Assembly (NCBI GenBank): GCA_963831645.1
Contig: CAWHQZ010000017.1
Location: forward strand, 682,001 to 746,000
Reading direction: 5' to 3'
Length of the DNA stretch: 64,000 nt
Source of the DNA: CAWHQZ01 sp963831645
Lineage (GTDB): Bacteria; Pseudomonadota; Alphaproteobacteria; Rhizobiales; Aestuariivirgaceae
Shown: in pieces, positions 26,004-34,551 of the stretch
How the letters are laid out: each line of letters begins with the position of its first letter
How positions within the stretch are numbered: position 1 is the first letter of the stretch
Program-made: the position numbers and the translations under genes
Notes under the pieces: generated by a model
The model's input: only the letters and a program-made list of their open reading frames with translations
Told to the model about the DNA's origin: nothing
Database searches by the model: none

Positions 26004-28058
26004 ATGGCCAAAAAAACCGTCGCCCCGGCTCTATTCGATGCAGGAATCCTAAGCGAGGCTGCAGTCAACGCACTGCGCAAGCTCAACGTACGCCTGCTGG
26101 CGCGCAATCCGGTGATATTCGTGACCGCCGCAGTCGCCGCGCTGGTCACGGTGCTGTGGCTGCGCGACGTCTTCGCGAACGCCGGCAATGCGGGGTTTTC
26201 CGGCCAGATCGCGGCGTGGCTCTGGTTTACGGTGCTGTTTGCAAACTTCGCCGAAGCGGTGGCCGAAGGGCGCGGCAAGGCCCAGGCCGAGGCACTAAGG
26301 CGCACGCGCACCGACACCATCGCCAGGCGCCTTCTCCTGCCCGATGAGCGCAATGACCTCTTCGAAAAGGTGTCCGCGCTCGATCTCGCCGTCGACGACA
26401 TGGTGGTGGTTGAGGCCAACGAGCTCATCCCGGCCGATGGCGAAGTCATCGAAGGCATCGCCTCGGTCAACGAGTCGGCGATCACCGGCGAATCAGCACC
26501 CGTAATACGGGAATCGGGTGGTGACAGATCCGCGGTGACCGGCGGCACGATGGTGCTTTCGGACTCGATCAAGGTACGCATCACAGCGTCTCCCGGAAAC
26601 ACCTTCGTGGACCGCATGATCGCGCTCGTCGAAGGTGCGGAACGACAGAAGACGCCGAACGAGATCGCCCTTTCGGTGCTGCTTGCCGGCATGACGATCA
26701 TCTTCCTCATCACCGTGGTGACGTTGTGGGGGCTGGCCGGATACTCGGGAACCATCCTGACGGTCACGGTGCTCGCGGCCCTGCTCGTCACTCTCATTCC
26801 CACGACCATCGCCGGGCTGCTTTCGGCAATCGGCATCGCCGGGATGGACCGGCTTATCCGCTTCAACGTGATCGCCACCTCCGGCCGCGCGGTAGAGGCG
26901 GCGGGCGACGTCGATACTCTTCTGCTCGACAAGACGGGCACCGTCACGTTCGGCAATCGCCTGGCGACGCGGTTCATTCCTGCCCCCGGCGTGGCGGAGA
27001 GTGAGCTCGCCGAGGCGGTGCTTCTATCCTCGCTCGCCGACGAGACCCCTGAAGGACGTTCGATCGTCGTCTTATGCAAAGGCCACTACAAGCTCAGCGA
27101 GCCGGATGCGGCAACGGCCAAGCTTGCGTTCACGCCGTTTTCAGCCGCCACGCGCATTTCGGGAGCCGACATGAAGGGACGGCGCATTCGCAAGGGCGCC
27201 GTCGATGCAGTGCTGCGCGATGCGGACACGACCCTCGACCGGATGCCGGCGACGTTTCGCGAGGCCGTTGACCGCATCTCGCGCACCGGCGGCACACCTC
27301 TCGCGGTGTCGGATTCGGGCCGAGTCATCGGGGTGATCGAGCTCAAGGATGTGGTTAAGCCCGACATCAAGGAGCGCTTCAACTCGCTGCGCGCCATGGG
27401 CATCAAGACCGTGATGGTAACCGGCGACAATCCGGTGACCGCGGCGTCGATCGCCTCCGAGGCGGGGGTGGATGACTTCCTGGCGGAGGCGACGCCGGAA
27501 GACAAGCTCAACTTCATTCGTGACGAACAGGCGAGAGGCCGCCTCATCGCGATGTGCGGAGACGGCACCAACGATGCCCCGGCGCTCGCGCAAGCCGACG
27601 TCGGGGTGACCATGCAGTCAGGCACGCAGGCGGCGCGCGAGGCCGGCAATATGGTGGACCTCGATTCCAATCCCACGAAGCTCATCGAGATCGTGGAAAT
27701 CGGCAAGCAGCTTCTGATGACGCGCGGCTCGCTGACCACCTTCTCCATAGCCAACGATGTTGCGAAGTATTTCGCAATCATACCCGCACTGTTCGTCGCT
27801 ACCTACCCCGAACTCGAGGCGCTCAACGTAATGCAGCTTGGCTCGCCGCAAAGTGCGGTGCTGTCGGCGGTGATCTTCAATGCTCTCATCATCATCGCCC
27901 TGATTCCCCTGGCGCTGAAGGGCGTCGCCTACCGCCCGGTCGGAGCGGCGGCGCTCCTGCGGCGGAACCTTCTGGTCTATGGGCTCGGCGGACTGATCGT
28001 TCCGTTCATCGGCATCAAGCTCGTCGATCTCGCGGTCACTACTCTCAGCCTCGCTTGA
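26004..28058 (+). CDS. kdpB: KdpB, P-type ATPase subunit of the potassium pump
   Basis: 684 residues, the ATP-hydrolysing subunit of KdpFABC in the inner membrane. The phosphorylated Asp is D309 in DVDTLLLDKTGTVTFGNR. The actuator-domain motif is ESAITGESAPV and the hinge motifs are VMVTGDNPVTA and CGDGTNDAPALAQADVG. Hydrophobic segments occur near residues 35-55, 65-85, 215-270 and in the C-terminal 100 residues. It begins 13 bp after kdpA (AAGGAA site) and is 10 bp from kdpC. The frame is perfect in contrast to kdpA. Confidence 0.97.
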   Translation: MAKKTVAPALFDAGILSEAAVNALRKLNVRLLARNPVIFVTAAVAALVTVLWLRDVFANAGNAGFSGQIAAWLWFTVLFANFAEAVAEGRGKAQAEALRRTRTDTIARRLLLPDERNDLFEKVSALDLAVDDMVVVEANELIPADGEVIEGIASVNESAITGESAPVIRESGGDRSAVTGGTMVLSDSIKVRITASPGNTFVDRMIALVEGAERQKTPNEIALSVLLAGMTIIFLITVVTLWGLAGYSGTILTVTVLAALLVTLIPTTIAGLLSAIGIAGMDRLIRFNVIATSGRAVEAAGDVDTLLLDKTGTVTFGNRLATRFIPAPGVAESELAEAVLLSSLADETPEGRSIVVLCKGHYKLSEPDAATAKLAFTPFSAATRISGADMKGRRIRKGAVDAVLRDADTTLDRMPATFREAVDRISRTGGTPLAVSDSGRVIGVIELKDVVKPDIKERFNSLRAMGIKTVMVTGDNPVTAASIASEAGVDDFLAEATPEDKLNFIRDEQARGRLIAMCGDGTNDAPALAQADVGVTMQSGTQAAREAGNMVDLDSNPTKLIEIVEIGKQLLMTRGSLTTFSIANDVAKYFAIIPALFVATYPELEALNVMQLGSPQSAVLSAVIFNALIIIALIPLALKGVAYRPVGAAALLRRNLLVYGLGGLIVPFIGIKLVDLAVTTLSLA

Positions 28059-28068
28059 GGAGGAAACC

Positions 28069-28638
28069 ATGCGCAACCAGCTCCGCCCGGCTCTGGTTAT
28101 CTTCGCAGCCCTGATGCTGATCACCGGAATCGCCTATCCATTGGCGATGACGGGAATTGCCAGGCTGGCTTTTCCCAACGCCTCCGCCGGCAGCCTGGTC
28201 GAGCGGAATGGCGGGCTCGTCGGGTCGGTGCTCATCGGCCAGGCCTGGACCTCGGAGCGCTATTTCTGGTCGAGGCCGTCGGCCGCAGGCGACGGATACA
28301 ACGCCTCGGCCTCATCTGGTTCCAATCTCGGCGCCACCTCGCAAAAGCTCCTCGATCGGGTCAAGGCCGACGCGGACCGGCTGCACGGTGCAACGGGCGC
28401 CGCAGCGCTGCCGGCGGACGCAGTCACAGCATCCGGCAGTGGGCTCGACCCGCACATCTCGCCGCAATATGCGCTTCTGCAGGTTCCCCGCATCGCCAGG
28501 GCGCGCGGCATCACCGAGGAGCGCGTCCGGGCCCTGGTCGAAGGCAACACACGCCGGCCGCTGATCGGCCTGGTGGGCGAACCGCGGGTCAATGTCCTGC
28601 TACTCAATCTGGCGCTGGATGAAGTAAATTCCGGATAG
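28069..28638 (+). CDS. kdpC: KdpC subunit of the potassium pump
   Basis: 189 residues. One N-terminal membrane helix (ALVIFAALMLITGIAYPLAM) is followed by a periplasmic domain with FPNASAGSLVERNG, SERYFWSRPSAAGDGYNASA and SGLDPHISPQYALLQVPRIA, all diagnostic for KdpC. It assembles with KdpA and KdpB and assists ATP or potassium binding. It is 10 bp from kdpB and 1 bp from kdpD. Confidence 0.96.
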   Translation: MRNQLRPALVIFAALMLITGIAYPLAMTGIARLAFPNASAGSLVERNGGLVGSVLIGQAWTSERYFWSRPSAAGDGYNASASSGSNLGATSQKLLDRVKADADRLHGATGAAALPADAVTASGSGLDPHISPQYALLQVPRIARARGITEERVRALVEGNTRRPLIGLVGEPRVNVLLLNLALDEVNSG

Positions 28639-28639
28639 G

Positions 28640-31294
28640 ATGTTGGAAAAGGTAGGCGAGAAGCGCCCCTCACCGGAAGCTCTGCTCGAGCTTGCCGAGC
28701 GCGAAAACCGCGGCAGGCTGAAAGTGTTTCTCGGCGCCTCGCCCGGCGTCGGCAAGACCTATGCGATGCTGGCGGGCGCCCAGCGCCTGAAGGGAGAGGG
28801 CCGCGACGTGGTCATCGGACTCGTCGAGACTCATGGTCGCCCCGAGACCGCTCTCCTGCTCGAGGGTCTGGAGCTGCTGCCGCGCCGGGCCGTCAGTTAC
28901 AAAGGCCACACGCTCCTGGAGTTCGACATCGACGCCGCGCTAAAGCGCCGGCCATCGCTGATCGTCGTCGACGAGCTGGCGCACACCAATGCCCCCGACA
29001 GCCGCCATCCCAAACGCTACCAGGATGTCGAGGAGCTGCTCGAAGCCGGCATCGACGTCTGGACGGCCATGAACATCCAGCACGTCGAGAGCCTGACCGA
29101 CGTGGTCTCTACCATCACCGGCGTGAAGGTGCGCGAGCTCGTGCCGGATACGGTGATCGAGAAGGCCGACGACGTGGTGGTGGTGGACATCACGCCCGAC
29201 GAGCTGATCCAACGACTGAAGGAGGGTAAGGTTTACCTGCCCGAAAATGCCAGGCGCGCCGAACAGAATTTTCTGAAAGCGGGCAACCTCACGGCCCTGC
29301 GCGAACTCGCCCTGCGGCGCACCGCCGAGCGGGTCGACGACCAGATGGTGAGCTATCTGCGCCAGAACGCCATCGAGGGACCATGGCCGACGGCCGAGCG
29401 CATCCTGGTCTGCGTGGGAGCGGACGCGCAGTCGCAAGCGGTGGTCAGGATCGCAGCGCGCCTGGCAACGGGTCTCAATGCGAGCTGGATCGCGGTTCAT
29501 CTCGCGGTTCCTGGAAGCGAGCCGCACGACGCAGGCTCCCTCAAGCGGATCGACGACGCCTTGGCGCTCGCCCAAAGGCTGGGAGCCGAAACAACCCGCC
29601 TGAGCGCCCGCGACCTGCCGAGTGAAGTGCATCGCTTCGCGCTCCGACAGAACATCACCCTGATCGTGATCGGCCGATCCCGTTCCGGGTGGCTGAAACG
29701 GCTGCTGCGCCGGTCACTGTCGGACGAGATCGTGCGGCAGGCCAAAGGTATCGGTGTCCATGTGGTGACGGGTGAGGAATCGCGGTCACGGCTTTCCTGG
29801 CACCAGTCCAAACTCACGCTGACCGCCGCCGCAGCGGCGCCGCTTGCGGTCGGCGCGGCCCTCGCCGTGGGCCTGGTCGCGAGCCGGTGGCTGGAGCTGC
29901 CCAATCTCTCCATGATTTTTCTCACCGCAGTCCTGTTCTGTGCGGTGACCTTCGGCATCTGGAGCGCCATCATCGCGGCGGCGCTGTCGTTCGTCGTCTA
30001 CAATTTCTTCTTCATCGAGCCGGTCTACACGCTCACGGTCGCCAGCCCGCACGAGCTTCTGGCACTCGTCGTCTTTCTGCTCGTTGCAGTGCTGACCGGT
30101 GGACTGGCGGGACGCGTCCGCGACCAGTCGATTGCCGCCCAGGCTCGCGTCAAGCAGACCCAGGCGCTGTTCGACTTCTCCCGCAAACTTTCGGGCACCG
30201 CCAAGCTCGATGACATCCTGTGGCTGACGGCGGGTCAGACCGCCACCGCCATCAAGGGCCAAACCATTATCCTGCTGGTCGAGGGCGAGGACCTCGCGAT
30301 CAAGGCGGCGTTTCCGCCGGAGGACACGCTTGGCACCGCCGAGTGGGCGGCGGCGCGCTGGAGCTTCCAACGAGGCGAATCGGCCGGCTGGAACACCACG
30401 ACATTGCCGCGGGCACAATACCAGTTCCGCCCGTTGCAGACTTCGCGCGGCACCATCGGCGTCATGGGCTTCCGTGCCGCGAGGCAGCTTTCGGTCGAAG
30501 AGGAACGCATGCTGGAGTCGCTTTCCGAGCAGTCGGCCATCGCCATCGACCGCACGCTGCTCGTCGAGGAAGCCACGAGCGCCAAGGCGAACGCGGCCAG
30601 CGAAAGTCTGCGCTCGGCGCTGCTGTCGTCGATCTCTCATGATCTGAGGACGCCGCTCTCATCGATCCTGGGTGCAGTTTCGACGCTCAGGACACTGGGC
30701 GGAAAATTGCCGAAGGCGGACAGCGACGATCTTCTGATGACGATCGAAGAGGAAGCCAGCCGGCTGGCGCGCTTCGTTGCCAACCTGCTCGATATGACGC
30801 GCCTGGAGGGCGGATCGCTGGATGCGCACCGCGAGCTTGTCGACCTTCCCGGTGTCGTTCAGGCGGCTGCCCGGCGGGCCCGCCAACTCTGGCCGAAGCG
30901 GCAAATACGGATCGCGGCGACCGCCGATCTTCCGCCGGTCAAAGGCGAAACAGCCATGCTGGAGCAGGTGGTGTTCAACATTCTCGACAATGCAAACAAG
31001 TTTGCACCGCCGGGGCTGCTCACCAGCATTGCCCTCTCTGTCGATGGCAACGATGTCGTGCTGAGCATCGAGGACGAAGGGCCCGGGATTGCGGCGGAGG
31101 ACCTCGATCGCGTATTCGACAAGTTCTACCGCGGCAAGGAGGGCGACGGACGCGCTCCGGGGACCGGCCTCGGCCTTGCGATCTGCCGTGGCCTGGTGAC
31201 GGCGATGGGCGGCTCGATCCGGGTCGAAAGCCCGGTCGCTCGCGGCAAGGGCACGCGGATCGTCGTCAGGCTGCCGGGGGAAGGAAACCTTTGA
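28640..31294 (+). CDS. kdpD: KdpD sensor histidine kinase
   Basis: 884 residues. The N-terminal KdpD domain (about 20-230) has the Walker-like KVFLGASPGVGKTYAMLAGA. A USP-like domain (about 250-370) follows, then four membrane helices (about 395-500), a GAF domain (about 520-640), and the kinase core with the phosphorylated His667 in SSISHDLRTPLSSILG, the N box FNILDNANKFAP, and G boxes DEGPGIAAEDL and GTGLGLAICRGL. It senses low potassium and turgor and phosphorylates KdpE. The ATG at 28640 lies immediately after the kdpC stop; its 3' end overlaps kdpE by 4 bp. Confidence 0.96.
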   Translation: MLEKVGEKRPSPEALLELAERENRGRLKVFLGASPGVGKTYAMLAGAQRLKGEGRDVVIGLVETHGRPETALLLEGLELLPRRAVSYKGHTLLEFDIDAALKRRPSLIVVDELAHTNAPDSRHPKRYQDVEELLEAGIDVWTAMNIQHVESLTDVVSTITGVKVRELVPDTVIEKADDVVVVDITPDELIQRLKEGKVYLPENARRAEQNFLKAGNLTALRELALRRTAERVDDQMVSYLRQNAIEGPWPTAERILVCVGADAQSQAVVRIAARLATGLNASWIAVHLAVPGSEPHDAGSLKRIDDALALAQRLGAETTRLSARDLPSEVHRFALRQNITLIVIGRSRSGWLKRLLRRSLSDEIVRQAKGIGVHVVTGEESRSRLSWHQSKLTLTAAAAAPLAVGAALAVGLVASRWLELPNLSMIFLTAVLFCAVTFGIWSAIIAAALSFVVYNFFFIEPVYTLTVASPHELLALVVFLLVAVLTGGLAGRVRDQSIAAQARVKQTQALFDFSRKLSGTAKLDDILWLTAGQTATAIKGQTIILLVEGEDLAIKAAFPPEDTLGTAEWAAARWSFQRGESAGWNTTTLPRAQYQFRPLQTSRGTIGVMGFRAARQLSVEEERMLESLSEQSAIAIDRTLLVEEATSAKANAASESLRSALLSSISHDLRTPLSSILGAVSTLRTLGGKLPKADSDDLLMTIEEEASRLARFVANLLDMTRLEGGSLDAHRELVDLPGVVQAAARRARQLWPKRQIRIAATADLPPVKGETAMLEQVVFNILDNANKFAPPGLLTSIALSVDGNDVVLSIEDEGPGIAAEDLDRVFDKFYRGKEGDGRAPGTGLGLAICRGLVTAMGGSIRVESPVARGKGTRIVVRLPGEGNL

Positions 31295-31989
31295 GCGCCA
31301 AGCCGGTAGTTCTGGTCGTCGACGACGAGCCGCAGATCCAGCGCGTTCTCAAACCAGGTCTGGCGGCGGGCGGTTTCGAAGTTCTTGCCTCGGACAACGG
31401 CGAGGACGCGGTCAGGAAAATTGCCACGCGCGCACCCGACGCGGTGGTGCTGGATCTTGGCCTGCCCGACATGGACGGTATGGAGGTGATCGGAAAAGTG
31501 CGGGCTTGGTCGCAAGTGCCCATCATCGTGCTTTCGGCGCGCGACCGCGAATCCGAGAAGATCCGTGCTCTCGATCTGGGCGCCGACGACTATGTGAACA
31601 AGCCGTTCGGCATCGGCGAGCTCATGGCACGGCTGCGCGCAGCACTGCGCCATCGGCGCCAGGCGGCGGGGGAGGCCACGACGTTCCGGGGCCAGCGGGT
31701 GGCGGTGGACACCCTGGCGCATACCGTGTCGAGGGACGGTGCGGCTGTGCATCTTACGCCCAAGGAGTTCGAACTTCTCGAGCTCCTCGTGCGCAACAGC
31801 GGCCGGGTATTGACCCACCGGCACATCCTCAACGCCATCTGGGGGCCGGCGCACACCGAGGACCTTCACTACCTGAGGGTTTTCATCGGCCAGATCCGGC
31901 AGAAAATCGAAGACGATCCCCAGGATCCAAAACTGATATTGACCGAGCCCGGCATTGGATACCGTTTCGCCGCCGAAGGCGCGCCATGA
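31291..31989 (+). CDS. kdpE: KdpE response regulator
   Basis: 232 residues, OmpR/PhoB type. The receiver has the acid pair in VLVVDDEPQIQ, the phosphorylated Asp55 in VVLDLGLPDMDG, and Lys in NKPFGIGEL. The winged-helix output domain has LTPKEFELLELLVRNSGRVL and IEDDPQDPKLILTEPGIGYR. TTG start at 31291 overlapping the kdpD stop. It activates the kdp promoter. The stop codon (31987-31989) is followed with no gap by the relic of a GFA gene, which marks the edge of the island. Confidence 0.95.
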   Translation: MSAKPVVLVVDDEPQIQRVLKPGLAAGGFEVLASDNGEDAVRKIATRAPDAVVLDLGLPDMDGMEVIGKVRAWSQVPIIVLSARDRESEKIRALDLGADDYVNKPFGIGELMARLRAALRHRRQAAGEATTFRGQRVAVDTLAHTVSRDGAAVHLTPKEFELLELLVRNSGRVLTHRHILNAIWGPAHTEDLHYLRVFIGQIRQKIEDDPQDPKLILTEPGIGYRFAAEGAP

Positions 31990-32127
31990 CTATTCAGGCC
32001 GACCCAGGAGTGCGAGCCGGCGGGCGATACTCTCCGCCGGCCAGTACTTCTTCCGATCATAATATTCGGCAACAACCGGCGTACCCTCGCCGAGCATAAC
32101 CCAGGGCTGCTTGGAGCTCGTAAAAAG
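31990..32127 (-). pseudogene. 3' fragment of a GFA gene (duplicate of 41475-41610)
   Basis: Read leftwards this encodes FTSSKQPWVMLGEGTPVVAE then YYDRKKYWPAESIARRLALL and a stop at 31992-31990, the last 45 or so residues of a glutathione-dependent formaldehyde-activating (GFA) family protein. The same end occurs in the complete gene at 41475-41969 in the same orientation; I count about 11 differences in 137 bases. The upstream side breaks off at about 32128 where a histidine-kinase fragment begins. It is not a functional gene but marks a rearrangement. Confidence 0.85.
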
Positions 32128-32328
32128 GCCCCGGCCTCGATCCGAAGGTCGCCGATAGCATCTTCAAGCCGTTCTTCACGACCAAACCCGGCGGCATGGG
32201 GATGGGCTTGTCGATCTGCAAATCGATCGTCGAGGCCCATGAAGGTCGGCTGACGGCGACGCCGGGCGAGCGCGGCGGGACAGTATTCGAGATACTCCTG
32301 CCGCGTGCGGACATCGACGCCAAGTAAC
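32128..32328 (+). pseudogene. Histidine-kinase ATPase domain fragment
   Basis: Reads PGLDPKVADSIFKPFFTTKP, then GGMGMGLSICKSIVEAHEGR and GGTVFEILLPRADIDAK to TAA at 32326-32328. This is the C-terminal half of a HATPase_c domain (F box and G2 box) of a sensor kinase of the hybrid/PAS type. No N-terminal part is present; the sequence before it is the GFA relic on the other strand. A truncated gene end. Confidence 0.8.
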
Positions 32329-32883
32329 CAACGAGAATGCTACTCGGCGTCATCAGCGGCCAGAAAGGATGCCCATCCTCACCCAGCTTTCGCAGTATCT
32401 TCCCGACGGCATTCCGGGACAGGTTGACCATCTGCGCCAGCTCGATCTGAGTCACATCGATGACGGGCTGCAAATTGCCGATGTCGGCGACCAGCTCTAT
32501 GCCGTGAAATGGTGCAACTGGGCTGCCGCCGTCAGACCGGTAGACCAAGCCGCGTAGGTCGCCGGTGGTGGGTCGCCGGACGCTTACGCTTTAACCAGGC
32601 CTGCGCCGATTGTCAGTCGCTGCATCACGAACTTCGAGCGTCACGCCAGCCTTCTTCGGAGTTCCGCGACAGCGCGCTTGACTACCTTCGCCTCACGCTG
32701 AATCTCGCCGAAAACCTGGTGACGGCGCTCTCTCTTGCGCGGCTTGATGCTGTAGACGTTTCAACAACAGCCAGAAATCGCCATGTTAACCAATTGTTAA
32801 CTTTGGCTCTTGCCGAAAGGAAGTTTCCTAGCATATCGTAGTATAGTGCGGCTTGAGTAACCTTGGTTGGAAAGGAATAGACG
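32329..32883 (+). other. Fragment-rich spacer: Crp-type HTH relic and an IS66-like end
   Basis: No complete gene. On the minus strand, 32372-32476 reads NLQPVIDVTQIELAQMVNLS then RNAVGKILRKLGEDG, which fits the helix-turn-helix of a Crp/Fnr regulator without its effector domain. Around 32571-32587, ggtcgccggacgcttac resembles the terminal repeat of IS66-family elements. From about 32690 to 32883 the composition is more AT-rich and may hold the promoter of the glycine-rich gene (a TATAGT box at 32842-32847 is the best candidate, with no good -35). Confidence 0.45.
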
Positions 32884-33680
32884 ATGCGTACTGTTGACTT
32901 GACGGCGCCGGCGCGAATACAGGCGGGTAGACGCGTGAAATGGTCGCCAATTGTGCTTAGGCGTATCTGCGCTCGCGGTTTTCGCCGTTTATTGTGGCGG
33001 TCCGGCTTTGCTTTTCTGCCACCTGTAGCACCTGACAAGGTCATTGCATCGCTCCAGCCCTCGTTGCAATCGTTCATTCACGTCTCCGCACAACGGCGAG
33101 CCACCCCCAACGGCGACGGCAACGGCAACGGTGCTGGCGGTGCTGGCGGCGCTGGCGGCAATGGCGGCAACGCCAACAACAACACAAACGGTAATGGCGA
33201 CCAGGATAACACGGTGGCGAGGGCGGGCGGCGGTGCTGGCGGTTCTGGCGGCAATGGCGGCAATGGCGGCAACGCCAACAACAACACAACAATGGCGAGG
33301 GCGGCGAGCGGCAGGCGGCGAGGGCGGCGATGGCGGCAGCAGCGGCGCCGATAGTGGCGGTGCTGGCGGTGCTGGCGGCAATGGCGGCAATGGTGGCAAT
33401 GGCGGCAACGCCAACAACAACACTAACGGTAATGGCGACCAGGATAACACGTGGTGGCGAGGGTGGCGAAGGCGGCGAAGGTGGCGACGGCGGCCGCGGC
33501 GGCGCGGGTTCTGGCGGCGGTACCGGCGGTGCTGGCGGCGACGGCGGTCCTGGCGGCAATGGCGGCAGCGCCAGCGGCAACACTAACGGTGGTGGCGACC
33601 AGGATAACACTGGTGGCGAGGGTGGCGACGGCGGCGAGGGTGGCGACGGCGGCAATGGCGGCGCCGGAGGTGGCATCTAA
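32884..33680 (+). CDS. Gly/Asn-rich repeat protein, reading frame disrupted
   Basis: ATG 32884 follows an AAGGAA site. The N-terminal 75 or so residues end in SLQPSLQSFIHVSAQ. Then come tandem units of the type GGNGGNGGNANNNTNGNGDQ followed by DNT and GGEGGDGG. ANNNT occurs at least three times and GDQDNT three times (about 33195-33213, 33433-33450 and 33597-33613). The glycine frame changes after the repeats: frame 1 to about 33300, a second to about 33450, a third to the stop at 33680 (GGDGGNGGAGGGI). The original was probably one open frame. It is not RTX (no GGxGxDxUx) and not a PE protein. A strong terminator follows. Function unknown; a surface or matrix protein is possible. Confidence 0.55.
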
Positions 33681-33705
33681 TAGCGCATAGCAAAAGAAGT
33701 TATCT

Positions 33706-33740
33706 GGGCCGGTTTCGAAACCGGCCCTTCTTTTTTTTTA
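33706..33740 (+). terminator. Rho-independent terminator of the glycine-rich gene
   Basis: A perfect 10-bp stem gggccggttt / aaaccggccc around a CG centre (33706-33727), followed by ttc and a run of nine T (33730-33738). It lies 25 bp after the stop of the Gly/Asn-rich gene and is the best terminator in the window, which argues that the gene is or was really transcribed. Confidence 0.85.
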
Positions 33741-34133
33741 AGACCTGTTAGCTGCGATCTTGCCGCGCTCAGCGCGGCCTACGGCATGGGGTCGTGCGCT
33801 GAGCGCTCAGGTTACGGCCTTGCGTGATAGCCGCTGCGGAGCGTCCATGCAGGGACAGAGCAATCTATCGGGGAAACGGTCGGCAGTTAGAGGGTTCGCC
33901 ACAGTCAAGACCGGCTCGCCTCTATCATGTTCAGGCTGCTCTCACCTTGGCCTTGGCGTCCAAATAGCTGTCGAGCAGCAACCCTCCCGGAGATGCTTGT
34001 GTTTCCCACGCTGTGGTGGCTCCGAGGGTCTCGGTGCTTCGCCACCATCAACGCCGTCGCCGGCTTCGCCGCCGTGGCTGGCGTCGTCGTGGATGCCGCC
34101 GTCACCGGTGCTGCGCGCGGTGCGGGCGACGCT
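33741..34133 (+). other. Stretch before IS66 tnpB without a recognisable gene
   Basis: It should contain the first IS66 gene (tnpA), but no frame matches that family. Between about 33780 and 33850 there are palindromic pieces (cgctgagcgctcagg). I see no clear left terminal repeat of the element. Confidence 0.35.
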
Positions 34134-34486
34134 ATGATCGCGGTGCCGCCGGGCATGCGGGTGCTGGTGGCGACGCGCCGGTCGACTTCCGCCGCGGCGC
34201 CGACAGTCTCGCGGCCCTAGTGCTCGAGCAGCTGCGGCACGATCCGTTCTGCGGCACGATCTTCATGTTTCGCTCGAAGCGGGCGGACCGCCTGAAAATC
34301 CTGGCCTGGGACGGGTCCGGCCTGGTGCTGTTTTGGAAGCGGCTGGAGCATGGGGCGTTCCGGTGGCCGCCGATCAGCGCGGGCGTGATGCGGCTGACGG
34401 CATCGCAGCTCGCCGCCCTCGTCGACGGCATGGACTGGTCGCGGTTGCATGCGCGCGAGGTTGCCCGGCCGACGGCGACGTCGTGA
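34134..34486 (+). pseudogene. tnpB: IS66 TnpB, frameshifted
   Basis: MIAVPPGMRVLVAT in one frame, then PVDFRRGADSLAALVLEQLR and DPFCGTIFMFRSKRADRLKI in another, the classic IS66 Orf2/TnpB sequence (KRADRLKILAWDGSGLVL, WKRLEHGAFRWP). One base is missing at about 34176. Total length is close to the family's 115-120 residues. Confidence 0.85.
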
Positions 34487-34551
34487 GAGCTGCGACGTTT
34501 TAATTCACCTGCGCGCGAGCGTGATCACAAACGGGCGCGAATCTGAATTCA

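Noticed and set aside
33074..33676. Proline-rich minus-strand frames (PPLPPLPP...)
   Set aside because: They are the complement of the glycine codons GGC/GGT; the plus strand has the ribosome-binding site, repeats and terminator.
33115..33680. RTX calcium-binding repeats or a PE_PGRS protein
   Set aside because: The GGxGxDxUx nonapeptide is absent, and there is no PE domain; only a superficial Gly-Asn resemblance.
33115..33680. CRISPR array
   Set aside because: Repeats are imperfect, of varying length and encode Gly/Asn codons; no conserved spacer spacing and no cas genes in the window.
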